Assembly: GCA_938017975.1 (NCBI GenBank)
Contig: CALIKQ010000063.1
Span: 1-41,656 of the forward strand
DNA: 41,656 nucleotides
Direction of reading: 5' to 3'
From: an uncultured Pseudomonadales bacterium
GTDB lineage: Bacteria; Pseudomonadota; Gammaproteobacteria; Pseudomonadales; Azotimanducaceae
Shown in pieces: positions 9,315 through 17,912 of the stretch. The notes beneath the pieces are model-generated. The model saw only the letters and a list, made by a program, of their open reading frames with translations, had not been told where the DNA came from and did no database searches. A program made the position numbers and the translations under genes. Each line of letters starts with the position of its first letter. The first letter of the stretch is position 1.

Positions 9315-9678
9315 GAGTACTCTGCGCGCTAGGAGTCATTAGTTTAGCATGTTCACCGCGGGCATCCTGTTACCGTTACTTGAGATAGGCCTAGTGACGC
9401 CCAGGACCAATCATCAGACTACGCTCACCGTTTAGAGCGCTGTACAAGGTTGGAGTGGCGTATTTAAAAGCTTCAAATTTTGGTTTGGCTCAGCCTCGAG
9501 TTTGACTGTCTATGTTTGGGTGACTCGATTAAATCGTCTCGGTTGACCGTGCAGTGGAATTCGGCAGGGGTGAGACAGTTGAGAGAAGAGGAGACGGCTG
9601 CATTATTTGTCGATAAGTCGAAGACGAGATCGAGACTTGCTGCCAATAATGCGCAAAATATCAAGAGGAGGAAACGCG
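9315..9678. other. gene-free upstream region of the hydrolase-crotonase-MoxR operon
   Basis: About 360 bases between divergent genes. It should hold the promoters for fxsA (minus) and the five-gene operon (plus). A -35-like TTGACT occurs at 9502-9507 but no good -10 lies at normal spacing. A 42-codon frame rich in Arg and Lys (9570-9698, GTG start) runs into the hydrolase start; I cannot support it as a gene. Confidence 0.4.
9665..9671 (+). promoter_or_regulatory. ribosome binding site that fixes the hydrolase start
   Basis: GAGGAGG with a seven-base spacer to the GTG at 9679. The upstream in-frame start at 9607 lacks such a site, and residues before the GTG do not look like hydrolase sequence. 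Confidence 0.7.
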
Positions 9679-10290
9679 GTGGAGGAAACTTGGATTGAGG
9701 GCCCTCAGGGACGTCTTGAAGCCCGTTGGCGAGAATCATCTGAGCGCAGCTCAAAGACGCTGTTACTTTGTCACCCTCATCCCCAGTTTGGGGGCACGAT
9801 GAACGATCGGGTGCTCACAATGTGCGATGGCGTTGCGCTTAAACTCGGATTTTCCACACTCAGGTTCAATTTTTCAGGTGTTGGAGCTTCCGAGGGGAAT
9901 ATTGGTGGGATCGATGCTGCTGCCGATGATGTCCGGCAAGTAGTCGTCGGTATGCTGGATAGAAATGAGGATGAAGGCTGGCTGATGGGCTATTCGTTTG
10001 GCGCGGCGGCTGTGCTGGCAGCCTTAGGGTCCGGCGCGCTTACTCAAAAGCTCAGAGGGATCGTACTAGTCGCACCAGCTTTGGCATTGCTTCCAAGTTT
10101 GCCAGCTTTGCCACAGGGTCTGAGGGTTTTTGTTGTCTCGGGTTCTGCTGATCAATTTGTATCACCGGATTCCCTCGTTGGATATTTTGGGGAGTCATCA
10201 GTGTTACTAATTGAGGGCGCGGATCATTTTTTTAGTGGTTATGATGAGTCTCTTACAGAATCACTGCATAAGGGTTTGCGTGGAACTTAA
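9679..10290 (+). CDS. alpha/beta hydrolase, COG2945 type
   Basis: A 203-residue serine hydrolase from the GTG at 9679 (VEETWIEGPQGRLEARW). Oxyanion-loop motif CHPHPQFGGTMNDRVL at residues 31-46, nucleophile elbow GYSFG with Ser106, acid Asp158 in SGSADQFVS, and His183 in GADHFF. This is the small lid-less family often annotated as predicted alpha/beta superfamily hydrolase; members act on ester or thioester bonds, substrates mostly unknown. It is the first gene of a compact operon and overlaps the crotonase start by 11 bases, so the products are likely made together. A thioesterase or lactone/ester hydrolase role in the same CoA pathway is an inference from context. Confidence 0.85.
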   Translation: MEETWIEGPQGRLEARWRESSERSSKTLLLCHPHPQFGGTMNDRVLTMCDGVALKLGFSTLRFNFSGVGASEGNIGGIDAAADDVRQVVVGMLDRNEDEGWLMGYSFGAAAVLAALGSGALTQKLRGIVLVAPALALLPSLPALPQGLRVFVVSGSADQFVSPDSLVGYFGESSVLLIEGADHFFSGYDESLTESLHKGLRGT

Positions 10291-11107
10291 AACGATCGTG
10301 CTCTCGCGGCAAGAAAACATCGGTTGGATTACATTAGATCGGCCGCACCGCCATAATGCATGGACCGGGCGAATGCACACGGAATATCGTTGGGCGCTCG
10401 AGCGATTCGAGCAAGACCATGATATTCGAGCTATCGTGATTACCGGCTCGGGTAAAAGTTTTTGCGTTGGAGGGGACGCGCAAGCACTTGAGGGCCATGC
10501 TAGTCGTGGTCAATACGATCCTGGAACACCGGATCCCATGGCCCAGCCTGGGTTCGGGCTACGACCTGAGTTTGATGCCGCGTTTGCCTATCATTTTGGT
10601 TTGACCAAGCCAGTCATCGCCGCGGTCAATGGCGCAGCAGCCGGTGTTGGGCTTGCTTTGGCTTTGTTCGCAGATCTTCGGTTTTCGGTTCCAGATGCGG
10701 CGTTCTCTACTGCCCACGGGAAGCTGAATTTCCCCGCAGAGTATGGTTTATCGTGGTTGCTTCCAAGAATGGTGGGAATGACTCGTGCCAATGACCTGCT
10801 GCTTTCTTCTCGCCGATTTGGCAGCGAAGAGGCTCTGGCATGGGGAATTTTTAATGGGTTGTTTTCGCGAGAAACACTGGCCGATCAAGTACAGCATTAC
10901 GCCGAGGACTTGGTTGCGCGCAACGCCCCGCAAGCGCTACGGGTCACGAAGTACCAGATTTATCGAGACTTGCATCGAGATGTCGCCAGCGCAGTACATT
11001 ACAGTGAGCAGCAGATAAATGTGATGAGTCAAACCCCGGATTTTCGTGAAGGGGTCGCCGCATTTTTAGAGAAACGTACACCCCAATGGCAGGGAGAAAT
11101 TGAGTGA
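10280..11107 (+). CDS. enoyl-CoA hydratase/isomerase (crotonase) family protein without canonical catalytic glutamates
   Basis: A 275-residue crotonase starting at GTG 10280 ([20 protein letters not shown]); AAGGG lies six bases upstream. The oxyanion-hole segments [11 protein letters not shown] (60-70) and [15 protein letters not shown] (110-124) are clear. Aligned by eye with rat mitochondrial enoyl-CoA hydratase, Glu144 corresponds to Ala126 and Glu164 to His146, so both hydratase acids are absent. A glutamate at 154 in the conserved [12 protein letters not shown] stretch may act instead, as proposed for other crotonases. It may therefore be an isomerase, C-C hydrolase or other crotonase activity. 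It overlaps the preceding hydrolase by 11 bases and the MoxR gene by four (GTGA). Confidence 0.85.
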   Translation: MELKTIVLSRQENIGWITLDRPHRHNAWTGRMHTEYRWALERFEQDHDIRAIVITGSGKSFCVGGDAQALEGHASRGQYDPGTPDPMAQPGFGLRPEFDAAFAYHFGLTKPVIAAVNGAAAGVGLALALFADLRFSVPDAAFSTAHGKLNFPAEYGLSWLLPRMVGMTRANDLLLSSRRFGSEEALAWGIFNGLFSRETLADQVQHYAEDLVARNAPQALRVTKYQIYRDLHRDVASAVHYSEQQINVMSQTPDFREGVAAFLEKRTPQWQGEIE

Positions 11108-11964
11108 CTGAATTATCCAACGGGTCGGCGTCGCTCGATCAGGAGCCCTTTTATCTACCAGTAGCCGATGAGGTCGAGCTCTTCACAGCTGCTTACAATC
11201 AGCGCCTACCGATTCTTCTAAAAGGCCCCACGGGCTGCGGAAAGACGCGATTCGTAGAATATATGGCTTACCGCTTATTTCGTGGCGAGTGTGCTGATGC
11301 ACGACAAAAAGCGTTGGAGTATCCACTCCAGACCATTGCCTGTCACGAAGACCTCTCTGCGACTGATCTCGTAGGGCGATTTTTGCTGCAGGGCGATGAG
11401 ACACTTTGGCAAGACGGTCCTTTGACTCGGGCTGTTCAGGATGGCTCAATTTGCTATCTCGATGAGATCGTGGAGGCACGAAAGGACTCGACGGTTTTGA
11501 TTCACGCGTTGACAGATCACCGCCGTATACTGCCCATAGAGAAGCGTGGCTTGATCCTTGATGCACATTCAGATTTTCTCCTGGTGATTTCCTACAATCC
11601 GGGCTATCAGAATGTGCTTAAGGACCTGAAGACCAGTACGCGCCAGCGGTTTGTAGCCATTGATTTTGATTATCCGAGCGAGCCCGCGGAGGCTCACATC
11701 ATTGAGCATGAAAGCGGCATAGACGCATCAGCCGCGCAGCAGCTTGCGTTACTAGGCACCAAGGTCAGACATCTTAAGCAGCATGGATTTGATGAAGGTG
11801 TGAGTACGCGACTTTTAATTTATGCAGCACAAATGATGGTTGCTGGTGTGCGTCCTCATCGAGCCTGTGATGTGGCTGTATCCCGCGCTGTCTCCGACGA
11901 CCCAGAGGTTCAGGAGGCAATGCAAGCGGTGGTAATGGCGATCTTCCCAGAGACTGAGCATTAG
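11104..11964 (+). CDS. MoxR-family AAA+ ATPase, CbbQ/NirQ/NorQ type
   Basis: A 286-residue ATPase. Walker [10 protein letters not shown] at 41-49, Walker B CYLDEI around 117-122, then the sensor-1 region VISYNPGY and the arginine-finger region STRQRF. The conserved [13 protein letters not shown] after Walker A is characteristic of CbbQ/NorQ proteins, which form hexameric rings that remodel an enzyme through a VWA adaptor. Length fits (260-290). It overlaps the crotonase stop (GTGA at 11104-11107) and is followed five bases later by the VWA gene, the usual Q-O pairing. No Rubisco or nitric-oxide-reductase gene is in the window, so its client is not the classical one. Confidence 0.9.
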   Translation: MTELSNGSASLDQEPFYLPVADEVELFTAAYNQRLPILLKGPTGCGKTRFVEYMAYRLFRGECADARQKALEYPLQTIACHEDLSATDLVGRFLLQGDETLWQDGPLTRAVQDGSICYLDEIVEARKDSTVLIHALTDHRRILPIEKRGLILDAHSDFLLVISYNPGYQNVLKDLKTSTRQRFVAIDFDYPSEPAEAHIIEHESGIDASAAQQLALLGTKVRHLKQHGFDEGVSTRLLIYAAQMMVAGVRPHRACDVAVSRAVSDDPEVQEAMQAVVMAIFPETEH

Positions 11965-11969
11965 CGCTT

Positions 11970-14903
11970 ATGACGGATTCTGCAAGTGTTGCCGCACAAC
12001 TGCGTAAGCAGCATCCTGCGACGGCCGGGAATTACGAAGACACTGTTGCCAGTCTTGGTCTTGAGAATGATGCTCGGAAAGCTTTTGATGAAACAATTTT
12101 AGCGCTGTTGGGATCGGGTTGGCACGGCTATGAAGCCGCGGCTGGTTTTATCAAACAAGCGCCGCGGATGATCCCTTTGCTCGGCTTTCCGGTGTGGCTT
12201 GATCGGGGAGCGGTTGCGGTTGCCTTCTCGCGGGTCAATTTTGAACCTGCACGAGCTTACTGGGATCTTGTAGAAGTCGGCCTTAAAACCCCCGAAGATT
12301 TGGAAACCGTTCTTGAGATAGAGGGCTTGGGGCAACGAGTACAAGCGCAGTTCGAGTTTGCTTCTCAATTGCTCGTGCAGGTTTTGGTAGAGAGTTGCCG
12401 AAAGGTTGAACGTTCAAATGATGATGAGCTCAAAGCATGGGTTGCGCTCATCGATATGAGTGCAGGTATAGATCGCAATACCTTGTCGAGTTTTTTGAAG
12501 CGTTCATCCGGGGCTTTAACCGACTTAGAGCTTTTTGAGATCAGTGCAATTGATACACAAAGCTGTCTCGATGTTCTTGAGTACGAGATTGCATTGCTTG
12601 AGCATTGCTCCCCGACAGTCATTCGGCAATGGCTCGGGGTAATGCGTCGATTATCGCGTCATTCGCTCGGCCTTAAACCGCTTTTAAAGGCAATGACGCT
12701 CGCACGTCCGACCGATTTAGAGAGTGAAGTGCTGGTGCAGTTGGTGCTTCAGGTTGAGTCTCTGGCTCAGTGCAGCTACATCATTGAGGCGTCGGCTCGA
12801 TTACCCCTGCATGATGGAGGCATTTGCCTGGCGTGGGCGGCTCACGGCGTCGACTATTGTCAAGACGATGATGCTCGTTCTAGAGCCTATTTCTTGGTCG
12901 AGTCGGCGGAGTCAACCGATTGTCTGTCTGGACTACAGGGTCTCGTGCGCTTCGAGGACAAGCAACGTGTTCTAAGGCTGTTCGCACACGCCGTGTCAGG
13001 TTTAATTTGGCCAATAAACGTCGAAGAACCCTCGATGGATGATCCCAAAGCTGGATTAAAGGCAGGCATCGCCGATGGGATCGCGTTTACTCGTCAGTTT
13101 GATGGCCATAATCTCGTGGTTCCAGAGTGCGTCAGTACCTTTGACACCGCCGAAGATAATTTTACTTTTTACAAATTGCGCATCTTGCATCAGCTTGGAT
13201 TTCACAGTTTCGGTGCGCTTGACCAATTGGCGGCGATCCGGCGGTTCTGTCGCACCGCCGGCCGGCCTCAACTTGCTCGGATGCTTTTTTTGTTATTAGA
13301 GGCGGCTCGAATTGATTGGCGTTGGGTGCATGCACTGCCAGGTACGCGCGCTAGTTTTGATCAAATGAAGCAGCTTGCGTGTCAAACGCTCCGGGCTGAA
13401 AACCCTGAGGGGCTTACGCCTTTGCAGGTGGTGGCGTTGATTGGACTCGATGGACTGTGGCAATCAGAAACGGACGGCGATGAGATGGTTTTTGAACGCC
13501 TTCAAACTTGCATGGCGGGATTGCGTTCTTCAGAGGCTGAGGTTGAAGATACGCTTGTTGCCATTGAGCGTGTTGATTCTGTTTTAGAAGCGATGTCTTT
13601 AGCGGATCATCGATCTGAAAATCCCGCCGCTTACCGTGTTGTTTTGGATCTTGATGATGCAGCAGCGCATTTGCCGCCGCTAGAGCTCGATGTCGAGGTC
13701 GGTGAAGTGCTGAATGAGGATGCGGCGGGAATATCTCTCAAGGTTAACCCAGAGGGCTTGAGCCTTGAAGAGCTTCATGTCGGTGATGTGGACTCTGATC
13801 AGTCGATGATGATGACGGAACTCGATGAGGCGCCAGAATCAATTTCTGAGTCTGATCAAGAGCCGCAGACAAAGGGAGGCCCTAAGGTCCCGTTGCCACC
13901 TCCGATGACGCCAACAACCGCTAGGAGCTACTTCTACGATGAGTGGGACTACCAAATCCAAGACTATCGGCGTCGATGGTGTCGGTTGTTCGAGATCCGA
14001 GATTCTGAAGAAGACGCTGACTACTACCGTCGTTCTGTCTCAGACCATGCAGGGTTACAGAAACAGGTCCGACGCCAATTGAGTCGCTTAAAGCCTGAGT
14101 TGCTCGTCAAGGTAAGAGGCGTGCGAGATGGGGAGGATCTAGATTTAGAGCGTGCGATCGACGCTGTCATCGACCGTCGAGCAGGGCACACACCTTCGGA
14201 AAATATCTATGTCGAACGTCATCGTCAGGGTCGAGATGTAGCTGCTTTGTTCTTAATCGATATGAGTGCGTCAACGGATGATCGTTTGCCTGATCCCAAT
14301 GCGCTACCGCCAGTCGAGACGATTTATCATGACTTTGATTGGTCCGACGAGCCTCCGGTTGCTCTGCCTGAGGGAGAAAAGATCATTGACCTCGAGAAAC
14401 ATGCGGTTATTCAAATGAGTCAAGCGCTGGAGGCTTTGGGCGATCATTATGCCGTCTGTGGCTTCAGTGGTTATGGTCGAGATCAGGTCGAGTACACAGT
14501 GTGTAAACAGTTCTCCGACCCTCTGAACGAGCGAGCAAAAGCCAAGATCGGGGGTATGAAAGCCTGTCGAAGTACCCGGATGGGACCTGCGATCCGACAC
14601 GCCGCAATGCAGCTTGTCGAGACGGAGGCTAGGATCAAAGCACTGATTATTATCAGTGATGGCTATCCCCAAGATCATGATTATGGAGAGCATCGGAATG
14701 ATCGGCAGTACGGCATTCATGATACGATGAAGGCGTTGGTCGAGGCTAAGCAGCAGGGGGTCCAGTCTTTCTGTTTAACAGTGGATCCCTCTGGACACGA
14801 TTATCTTCGAACGATGTGTCCGGATCGTCAGTATATGGTGATCCAGGATGTTGATCAGCTGCCGCAAGAACTGTCTAAGGTATATCGTAGCTTAACAGGT
14901 TGA
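11970..14903 (+). CDS. large VWA-domain protein, CbbO/NorD type, partner of the MoxR ATPase
   Basis: A 977-residue protein, longer than the usual 600-800 for CbbO/NorD. The first 550 residues are helical with no recognised domain. An acidic, Ser/Asp/Glu-rich linker lies around 590-645. The NorD-type segment YDEWDYQIQDYRRRW begins near 655. A C-terminal von Willebrand A domain has the metal-binding MIDAS motif DMSAS near 764, a later STRMGPAIRHA and ISDGYPQD. In CbbQO-type activases the VWA protein bridges the ATPase ring to the client enzyme. Here it sits five bases behind the MoxR gene and six bases ahead of a VOC metalloprotein, in an operon with CoA-type enzymes. The long N-terminus could be the client-recognition part (inference). 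Confidence 0.88.
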   Translation: MTDSASVAAQLRKQHPATAGNYEDTVASLGLENDARKAFDETILALLGSGWHGYEAAAGFIKQAPRMIPLLGFPVWLDRGAVAVAFSRVNFEPARAYWDLVEVGLKTPEDLETVLEIEGLGQRVQAQFEFASQLLVQVLVESCRKVERSNDDELKAWVALIDMSAGIDRNTLSSFLKRSSGALTDLELFEISAIDTQSCLDVLEYEIALLEHCSPTVIRQWLGVMRRLSRHSLGLKPLLKAMTLARPTDLESEVLVQLVLQVESLAQCSYIIEASARLPLHDGGICLAWAAHGVDYCQDDDARSRAYFLVESAESTDCLSGLQGLVRFEDKQRVLRLFAHAVSGLIWPINVEEPSMDDPKAGLKAGIADGIAFTRQFDGHNLVVPECVSTFDTAEDNFTFYKLRILHQLGFHSFGALDQLAAIRRFCRTAGRPQLARMLFLLLEAARIDWRWVHALPGTRASFDQMKQLACQTLRAENPEGLTPLQVVALIGLDGLWQSETDGDEMVFERLQTCMAGLRSSEAEVEDTLVAIERVDSVLEAMSLADHRSENPAAYRVVLDLDDAAAHLPPLELDVEVGEVLNEDAAGISLKVNPEGLSLEELHVGDVDSDQSMMMTELDEAPESISESDQEPQTKGGPKVPLPPPMTPTTARSYFYDEWDYQIQDYRRRWCRLFEIRDSEEDADYYRRSVSDHAGLQKQVRRQLSRLKPELLVKVRGVRDGEDLDLERAIDAVIDRRAGHTPSENIYVERHRQGRDVAALFLIDMSASTDDRLPDPNALPPVETIYHDFDWSDEPPVALPEGEKIIDLEKHAVIQMSQALEALGDHYAVCGFSGYGRDQVEYTVCKQFSDPLNERAKAKIGGMKACRSTRMGPAIRHAAMQLVETEARIKALIIISDGYPQDHDYGEHRNDRQYGIHDTMKALVEAKQQGVQSFCLTVDPSGHDYLRTMCPDRQYMVIQDVDQLPQELSKVYRSLTG

Positions 14904-14909
14904 AAACGT

Positions 14910-15329
14910 ATGTTGACGCCATTTCATTTGGCCATTGGAGTCTCCGATCTCGAAGCAGCGGAGTGCTTTTATCGAGATGTGATGGGATGTCCTGTCGGAC
15001 GACGAGGTCAAGATTGGGTTGATTTTAACCTCATGGGCCATCAATTGGTTTGTCACAGAGTCCCCGTTCTAGCACAACAATTTGAAAATCCTGTTGATGG
15101 AGACGCGGTTCCGGTTCCTCACTTCGGAGTCGTGTTAACGCTATCAGACTTTGCATTGCTGCGGGATCGTTTGCAAAAGCAGGGGGTCGAGTTTGTGATC
15201 GAGCCCACGACTCGGTTTGTTGGAGAAGCCGGTGAGCAATCGATCATGTTTTTGCGCGACCCCTCGGGTAATGCCATCGAGTTTAAGGCGTTTCAGAATA
15301 TCGAGACCGCATTGTTTGCGACGGAATGA
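14910..15329 (+). CDS. VOC (glyoxalase/dioxygenase) family protein
   Basis: A 139-residue two-module VOC protein. It starts MLTPFHLAIGVSDLEAAECF, contains PHFGVVLTLSDF and ends with RDPSGNAIEFKAF. The metal-ligand positions of the family are filled by His6, His71 and Glu124, so a mononuclear metal site is expected. Relatives include glyoxalase I, extradiol dioxygenases and antibiotic-resistance proteins; the exact reaction cannot be assigned. It follows the VWA gene by six bases and is the last gene of the five-gene operon, making it one candidate client of the MoxR-VWA pair (inference). Confidence 0.85.
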   Translation: MLTPFHLAIGVSDLEAAECFYRDVMGCPVGRRGQDWVDFNLMGHQLVCHRVPVLAQQFENPVDGDAVPVPHFGVVLTLSDFALLRDRLQKQGVEFVIEPTTRFVGEAGEQSIMFLRDPSGNAIEFKAFQNIETALFATE

Positions 15330-15692
15330 CGGTTGGGCTTGCCGCGCGCTGATTCGAATCATACGCTCTCTTGAAGTCATGGTGAAAAACACCGATTAGC
15401 CGTTGTGAGCGTCCTGTGTTATGAAAGAGATTACCGTGTGATAGGACTCGATCTTGAATTTCTGTTGTGCAGCGATGGGCTCTTTGAGCAAGGAGTTACA
15501 CTCTAGGTCGTCAAGTTTTAACTGCTCGCTCGAGCCTTTGCTTTTATGTAGGGACTGAGTTGTTTGCGCCAGATGGGCAGATTGCCTTGCCTTGATCAAC
15601 GTCTGATAAAGATTGTTTTTCAGATGCAGGCGGTTAAGGATGGTCGCAGACAAGCGCTCAAATCGAGGTGAAGGGTACAGGATGCAGAACTT
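15330..15692. other. gene-free region between the VOC gene and the MFS gene
   Basis: About 360 bases. A minus-strand frame of 122 codons (15396-15764) spans most of it and enters the MFS gene, but no ribosome site or family resemblance supports it. I see no strong terminator or tRNA; the sequence gattcgaatc at 15351 looks T-loop-like but has no surrounding cloverleaf. A promoter for the MFS gene is expected here but I cannot pick one. Confidence 0.35.
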
Positions 15693-16919
15693 GTGAGCCA
15701 TCAAAACAACTACTTTTGGTACATGACGTGCTTGTTTTGCTTTGTTGCTCCTTTGGGAATCCAAACCGTCTTGTTCCCGTGGTTGGTCGTGGTTGAACTG
15801 GAAGGTTCTGGCGCCCGTTTAGGGTTCGCTCAGTTTTGTTTGCAACTACCTGCAATATTCTTAATTTTATTGGGTGGACTGTTAGCAGATCGATTCAACC
15901 GCGCTAAGATTTTGATGATTTGTCATGGATTTGCGGTCCTCCCGGCTTTGGGACTCGCCTATGCCATCTCTACGAGCCAGCTCAGTTATGCGTCGCTGCT
16001 GGTCTATGCGTTGGCCATTGGGACAGTCACCGCATTTGTTCAGCCAGCGCGTGACGGCATGCTGAATCAAATCGCGACTGATGATCTCCAGAAAGGTGTC
16101 ACGATCTCGATGGGGTTGACGTTTGGAGGTCAGTTCATCGGTTTTATGCTGGGGGGTGCCGCCGAGACTGTGGGTCCTAGGACGCTGCTTTTGGTGCACT
16201 CGGCCTTGATGGCGCTCGGCATAGTATGTGCTGTTCGGCTTCTGGACCTGAAGCCGGCAAAGCAGTCGCTAGACAATGTTGGTGTGCAGCCCCCGGGAGA
16301 CGCCAAAGATAGCGGATTGATTGCAATTCAAAGCAGCTTGATCTGGGTCAGGCAATCGCCCGCCATGTTGCCGGTGATGTTTTTAGTCTTTGCAATGAGC
16401 TTTTTGTATGGAGGCGCCTATATGGTGCTGGTGCCGATCATTACCCGCGATGTTTATGGCGGGGGCGCCAGTGAAATCGCCCAGTGTTTCATGGCCTTTG
16501 TGGCGGGTACAGTCTTTGTGACGGGATCTCTCGTGAAGATTGGTGGATTAAATAGACCACTGCAAGGTTTGCAAATCGCCCTTTTCGGTGGCGGGCTCTG
16601 CTTGATTGCAGGCGCCAGTGTTTCGAGCTTTAATAGTTTTTTGTGGATATTGGTGGCTTGGGGAGGCTTCGGTGCAGTGGCGATGAGCATGGCCCGAACG
16701 TTAATCCAAGAGGCAGCTCCCGAACACTTGAGATCTCGGGTCTTAGCAATTTTTTCCTTGGCGAATATGGGCGGAATGCCCCTGGGTGGACTGATTCTTG
16801 GAAGCTTGTCCGTGGTGATCGGCGGCGAAGTCAGTCTTTGGATCGTATCGATCAGTATGTTTTCAGTGTTGGCTTTTTACCGTTGGCAGCAATCCCGGGT
16901 CCGAAAAAGGACCTTTTGA
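15693..16919 (+). CDS. MFS transporter, EntS/transmembrane-effector type
   Basis: A 408-residue major facilitator with about 12 hydrophobic segments. It begins (GTG start) MSHQNNYFWYMTCLFCF and contains the family loop LLADRFNRAKIL between helices 2 and 3 and QPARDGMLNQI after helix 4, which is typical of the MFS_3 group that exports siderophores or macrolide-like molecules. A second possible start is the ATG at 15723. It is followed by an alpha/beta hydrolase and a PdxA2-like gene in the same direction with a 100-base gap. Substrate unknown. Confidence 0.85.
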   Translation: MSHQNNYFWYMTCLFCFVAPLGIQTVLFPWLVVVELEGSGARLGFAQFCLQLPAIFLILLGGLLADRFNRAKILMICHGFAVLPALGLAYAISTSQLSYASLLVYALAIGTVTAFVQPARDGMLNQIATDDLQKGVTISMGLTFGGQFIGFMLGGAAETVGPRTLLLVHSALMALGIVCAVRLLDLKPAKQSLDNVGVQPPGDAKDSGLIAIQSSLIWVRQSPAMLPVMFLVFAMSFLYGGAYMVLVPIITRDVYGGGASEIAQCFMAFVAGTVFVTGSLVKIGGLNRPLQGLQIALFGGGLCLIAGASVSSFNSFLWILVAWGGFGAVAMSMARTLIQEAAPEHLRSRVLAIFSLANMGGMPLGGLILGSLSVVIGGEVSLWIVSISMFSVLAFYRWQQSRVRKRTF

Positions 16920-16960
16920 CATACCGAGTGAATGCTAGAACATCAACGAGTGAGTCTGAG

Positions 16961-16988
16961 TGAGCGGCATTTTGCGCTCAAGTCTTTT
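16961..16988 (+). terminator. weak candidate terminator after the MFS gene
   Basis: TGAGCG (16961-16966) pairs with CGCTCA (16975-16980) around an eight-base loop, followed by agtctttt. The six-base stem and interrupted T run make this weak. Confidence 0.25.
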
Positions 16989-17021
16989 CTATCAAATGAG
17001 TAGGGTTTTAGAGGTTGTGGC

Positions 17022-17912
17022 ATGGTGAGTCAACCGGAAATGTTCTTAGAGCGAATCAATGGTGTGGAGCTGTGTTGGTTTGAGTGGGGTTCGGCTACGC
17101 CGGGTGTGGCTTCAATTTTGCTGGTTCATGCGACAGGTTTTCACGCACGTTGTTGGGACCAAGTCGTTGCACATTTACCCGACCGGCACGTTATCTCAAT
17201 CGATATGCGTGGCCATGGTCGCAGCGAGAAGCAAGGGCCTTTTAATTGGCAATCTTTTGGCGACGATTTGACGGCCTTTATTAATCACATTGCGCTCCCT
17301 GAACTCATCGGAGTTGGACATTCGATGGGGGGACATGCAGTCGCTGTAGCGGCGGCAAGAACCCATGGCCGGCTCAACGGCCTCGTATTGGTTGATCCGG
17401 TGATTATGTCTCCAGAAATTTATGCTTCGAATGAATCAGTGCATGCGGACTGGCTCGATGAAGCGGGCCAACATCCGGTAGCTCGCCGCAAAAATTTCTT
17501 CGAGTCTGTGGCAGCGATGGTCGCAAATTTTAAAGGACGCGGATCTTACGGGGCCTGGCTTGATGCCGTACTCGAGGACTATTGCCAGCACGGTTTATTG
17601 CCAAACCCCGAGGGCCATGGTTGGGTTTTAGCGTGTCCACCGCTTGTTGAGGCAGAGATCTACATGGGCAGTACAGGCAAGAATATTCTGCCTGAAATTG
17701 CTAGCGTGGCGCTTCCAGTCCATGTGTTGCGCGCCAAAGCAAGAGACGAGTCGCGACAAGAAATGGATTTTAGCTCATCGCCCACTTGGCCTGGGTTGGC
17801 GGACTTCTTACCCGCAGGTGAAGACTATCATTATCCGGAATTGACCCACTTTATTCCGATGCAGAAGCCAGCCTTGATTGCAGACCACATCCGGAGACTC
17901 TCCGCAATATGA
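17022..17912 (+). CDS. alpha/beta hydrolase
   Basis: A 296-residue alpha/beta hydrolase starting at ATG 17022. Oxyanion motif VHATGFHARCW at 35-45, nucleophile elbow GHSMGG with Ser101, IDMRGHGRS at 60-68, and a C-terminal catalytic His276 in ELTHFIP. Members with this arrangement hydrolyse esters, lactones or C-C bonds of ring-cleavage products; no substrate can be chosen. It overlaps the next gene by four bases (ATGA, 17909-17912), so it is co-translated with the PdxA2-like dehydrogenase. Confidence 0.85.
   Translation: MVSQPEMFLERINGVELCWFEWGSATPGVASILLVHATGFHARCWDQVVAHLPDRHVISIDMRGHGRSEKQGPFNWQSFGDDLTAFINHIALPELIGVGHSMGGHAVAVAAARTHGRLNGLVLVDPVIMSPEIYASNESVHADWLDEAGQHPVARRKNFFESVAAMVANFKGRGSYGAWLDAVLEDYCQHGLLPNPEGHGWVLACPPLVEAEIYMGSTGKNILPEIASVALPVHVLRAKARDESRQEMDFSSSPTWPGLADFLPAGEDYHYPELTHFIPMQKPALIADHIRRLSAI

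Noticed and set aside
9570-9698. 42-codon Arg/Lys-rich frame running into the hydrolase start
   Set aside because: GTG has no usable ribosome site and the hydrolase's own strong site lies inside it; could be a leader peptide but nothing supports it further.
15345-15420. T-loop-like gattcgaatc, checked as a possible tRNA
   Set aside because: No acceptor stem, anticodon arm or CCA-type context around it.
15396-15764. 122-codon minus-strand frame across the VOC-MFS spacer
   Set aside because: No ribosome site at any start, runs into the MFS gene, no family resemblance, low-complexity polar C-terminus.
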